Below, piece after piece: positions 62,769 through 64,000 of a stretch of DNA of 64,000 nt. Source of the stretch: Conexibacter sp. CPCC 205762 (GTDB lineage Bacteria > Actinomycetota > Thermoleophilia > Solirubrobacterales > Solirubrobacteraceae). Where the stretch lies: NCBI RefSeq assembly GCF_030646155.1, contig NZ_JAUTDN010000003.1, positions 124,001 to 188,000 of the forward strand, in the 5' to 3' direction. The number at the start of each line of letters is the position of its first letter. Positions within the stretch are counted from its first letter, which is position 1. Under the pieces are notes generated by a model. That model was not told the origin of the DNA. It was given only the letters and a program-made list of their open reading frames with translations, and made no database searches. The translations under genes and the position numbers were made by a program.

Positions 62769-63395
62769 TCACGGCCGGCGCGCGACCAGACGCTCGACCG
62801 GCGCCACCGTCCGCAGCCACTCGTCAGCGTCCTGGTCGATCCAGCGGGCGAGCGCGAAGATCTCCGCCACAGCGCTGCCGGCGTCGACGTCGAGCAGACA
62901 GTCGTGATGGGCGATCCTGTTCCGCAGGCGCTGCAACCGCCGCAGCACCGTTGCAACCGCCTCCCGCGACGGGCGTTCATGTGGGAATGCGGCATGCAGA
63001 CGGTCACGCCACAGTTCGTCGTAGCGACGGCCGAGCAGCGCGACCCAGAAGCCGAACGACAGCCCGGCGACAACTCGATCACGCGTGATCTCCTGCTCGG
63101 AAGGCAACCGCTCGACGGCGCCGACGACCTGCCTGACCGCCCACGGGCGCAGGACCTCGAAGTCGAGCACCCACGTCGCCGCCAACGGCGCTTGCGGTTG
63201 CCCTGCCCCGAGACATGCGTCGATCGCGTTCCGCAAGAGCAGCTCGCTCCAGTGGATGAGTGAGAACAGCTCAGTGCTTAATTCCAGGTGCCAGTTGTAC
63301 AGCGCAACAGCTCTCGTGTGATCGCCGCCCGCGGCATCACGAAAGCGGCCGAATCGCCCTTCCGAAAGCCATCTGATCGCTTGCTCCTGATCCAT
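62769..63395 (-). CDS. Abi-like protein with HEPN-type RX4H motif
   Basis: A 208-residue, all-helical, soluble protein. It has RAVALYNWHLELSTELFSLI and HWSELLLRNAIDACLG in the first third, and SFGFWVALLGRRYDELWRDR in the middle. LRRLQRLRNRIAHHDCLLDV near 155-175 contains R-N-R-I-A-H, the RX4H HEPN nuclease motif. This is the layout of Abi_2-like abortive infection proteins. It is a likely RNase or toxin relative. It stands alone, with no antitoxin or restriction gene visible. The promoter lies in the 172-base spacer. Confidence 0.78.
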   Translation of the reverse strand: MDQEQAIRWLSEGRFGRFRDAAGGDHTRAVALYNWHLELSTELFSLIHWSELLLRNAIDACLGAGQPQAPLAATWVLDFEVLRPWAVRQVVGAVERLPSEQEITRDRVVAGLSFGFWVALLGRRYDELWRDRLHAAFPHERPSREAVATVLRRLQRLRNRIAHHDCLLDVDAGSAVAEIFALARWIDQDADEWLRTVAPVERLVARRP

Positions 63396-63567
63396 CGGAC
63401 AGGTACGCTAATGGTCCACGCCCCGTTCCCGCCTCTGACTTCGCCAGAAGTTACGCGGCCGGGGCGGTGTCGTTAAGAAGTGGTTGCAAAGCGCGCGTCT
63501 GCTGTTGCATTTGCACCGAGGGGGCGTTCGGTTTTTGGGGCGGGCGGCGGTATCGTGAGGCGCGACG
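63396..63567. promoter_or_regulatory. Divergent promoter spacer (Abi-like / tetR)
   Basis: 172 bases between divergent starts. TGCAAA (63485-63490) and TTTGCA (63510-63515) form an inverted repeat with a 19-base spacer and may bind the TetR protein. No gene is seen here. Confidence 0.35.
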
Positions 63568-64000
63568 ATGGTCACGCCCCCGACACGACCGGCGCTGCGG
63601 CGCCGCTATGACGCCAAGCGCGAGGCGGTCGTGGAGGCGGCGGCGGAGCTGTTCGCCGAGCGCGGCTACCACGCGACGACGATGCAGGATCTGACCGAGG
63701 CGACGGGGCTGACGGCCGGCGGGCTGTACCACTACATCGGCTCCAAGGAGCAGTTGCTGATCGCGATCTGCGACGCGCTGATGGAGCCGCTGCTGGAGCG
63801 GGTCGACGCGCTCGACCTCGACGCGCTCGCGCCCGAGCAGGCGCTGCGGGCGCTCGTCGGCGCGTGGGTCGAGCAGGTCGCCAGCCACCGCCAGCACATG
63901 ATCGTCTTCCTGCAGGAGCGGCATGTGATCGAGCGCGAGCCGCAGTGGAGACACGTCGCCGGCAGCCGCAAGCGGTTCGAGCGCATGCTGGAGCAGACGC
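63568..64000 (+). CDS. TetR-family transcriptional regulator (3' end cut by window)
   Basis: 144 visible residues. The helix-turn-helix is VVEAAAELFAERGYHATTMQ and TGLTAGGLYHYIGSKEQLLI (about residues 20-62), a typical TetR recognition region with GLYHYIGSK. The ligand-binding domain is cut at the window end. It is divergent from the Abi-like gene, and the acyl-CoA gene cluster is close by. Members of this type often regulate acyl-CoA metabolism, so the palindromes at 62717-62750 might be its targets (inference). Confidence 0.9.
   Translation, partial: MVTPPTRPALRRRYDAKREAVVEAAAELFAERGYHATTMQDLTEATGLTAGGLYHYIGSKEQLLIAICDALMEPLLERVDALDLDALAPEQALRALVGAWVEQVASHRQHMIVFLQERHVIEREPQWRHVAGSRKRFERMLEQT

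Overview
The window is about 74 % GC by eye and fully bacterial. It has dense, mostly short-spaced genes, many GTG starts and many ATGA start/stop overlaps. Several features point to a free-living soil actinobacterium: a SAM-IV riboswitch (a class known from Actinobacteria), an F420/deazaflavin-type oxidoreductase, a LuxR-family LAL regulator, WYL, PadR and TetR regulators, and many secreted proteins. Conexibacter/Solirubrobacter-type Thermoleophilia are my best guess, which is inference only. No rRNA, tRNA, insertion sequence, integrase, prophage or CRISPR array was recognised.

Layout. 1-10530: a truncated GAF-GAF-GGDEF protein, a PadR-controlled ABC exporter operon, a zinc-ribbon/PAS protein, a lysozyme-like protein, a cupin, a divergent azoR/marR pair, an HD-GYP protein and a CapA-like lipoprotein. 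10584-16628: a LAL regulator, a GH43-like lipoprotein and an MFS exporter whose start region looks like a SoxR/MerR-type promoter. 16733-23072: an AlkZ-like glycosylase divergent from a WYL regulator coupled to a toroid-fold protein, then small secreted proteins, a LuxR regulator and a divergent SRPBCC/TetR pair. 23106-27481: a sulfur locus, metNIQ followed by a SAM-IV riboswitch and a cysteine-desulfurase-like gene. 27582-42874: HrpA helicase, a DDN-like oxidoreductase, a large secreted hydrolase, GlpD, a TetR/DHA2-MFS pair, an SRPBCC/ArsR pair, and secreted and collagen-like proteins.

42935-56760 is the most interesting region. Ten genes on the minus strand, nearly all overlapping or abutting, read as one 13.8-kb operon: solute-binding lipoprotein, two sugar-type permeases, class-C beta-lactamase-fold esterase, acyl-CoA synthetase, DeoR regulator, GH78 alpha-L-rhamnosidase, secreted M28-fold protein, secreted beta-propeller and secreted alpha/beta hydrolase. 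It is preceded by a good sigma-70-like promoter and three 17-bp direct repeats that probably bind the operon's own DeoR protein. My reading is that it takes up and dismantles a rhamnosylated, acylated (ester-containing) compound: secreted hydrolases trim it, the ABC system imports it, GH78 and the esterase split it inside the cell, and the synthetase activates the acid.

57069-62702 is a leucine/isovalerate-type operon (acyl-CoA dehydrogenase, HMG-CoA lyase, methylcrotonyl-CoA carboxylase alpha and beta) with TetR-like palindromes at its promoter. The window closes with an Abi-like HEPN protein and a truncated TetR regulator.

A feature that cuts across the window is a bimodal use of the arginine codon AGA. 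It dominates in several secreted and transport genes, including the solute-binding protein, and is nearly absent from others such as the carboxylase genes.
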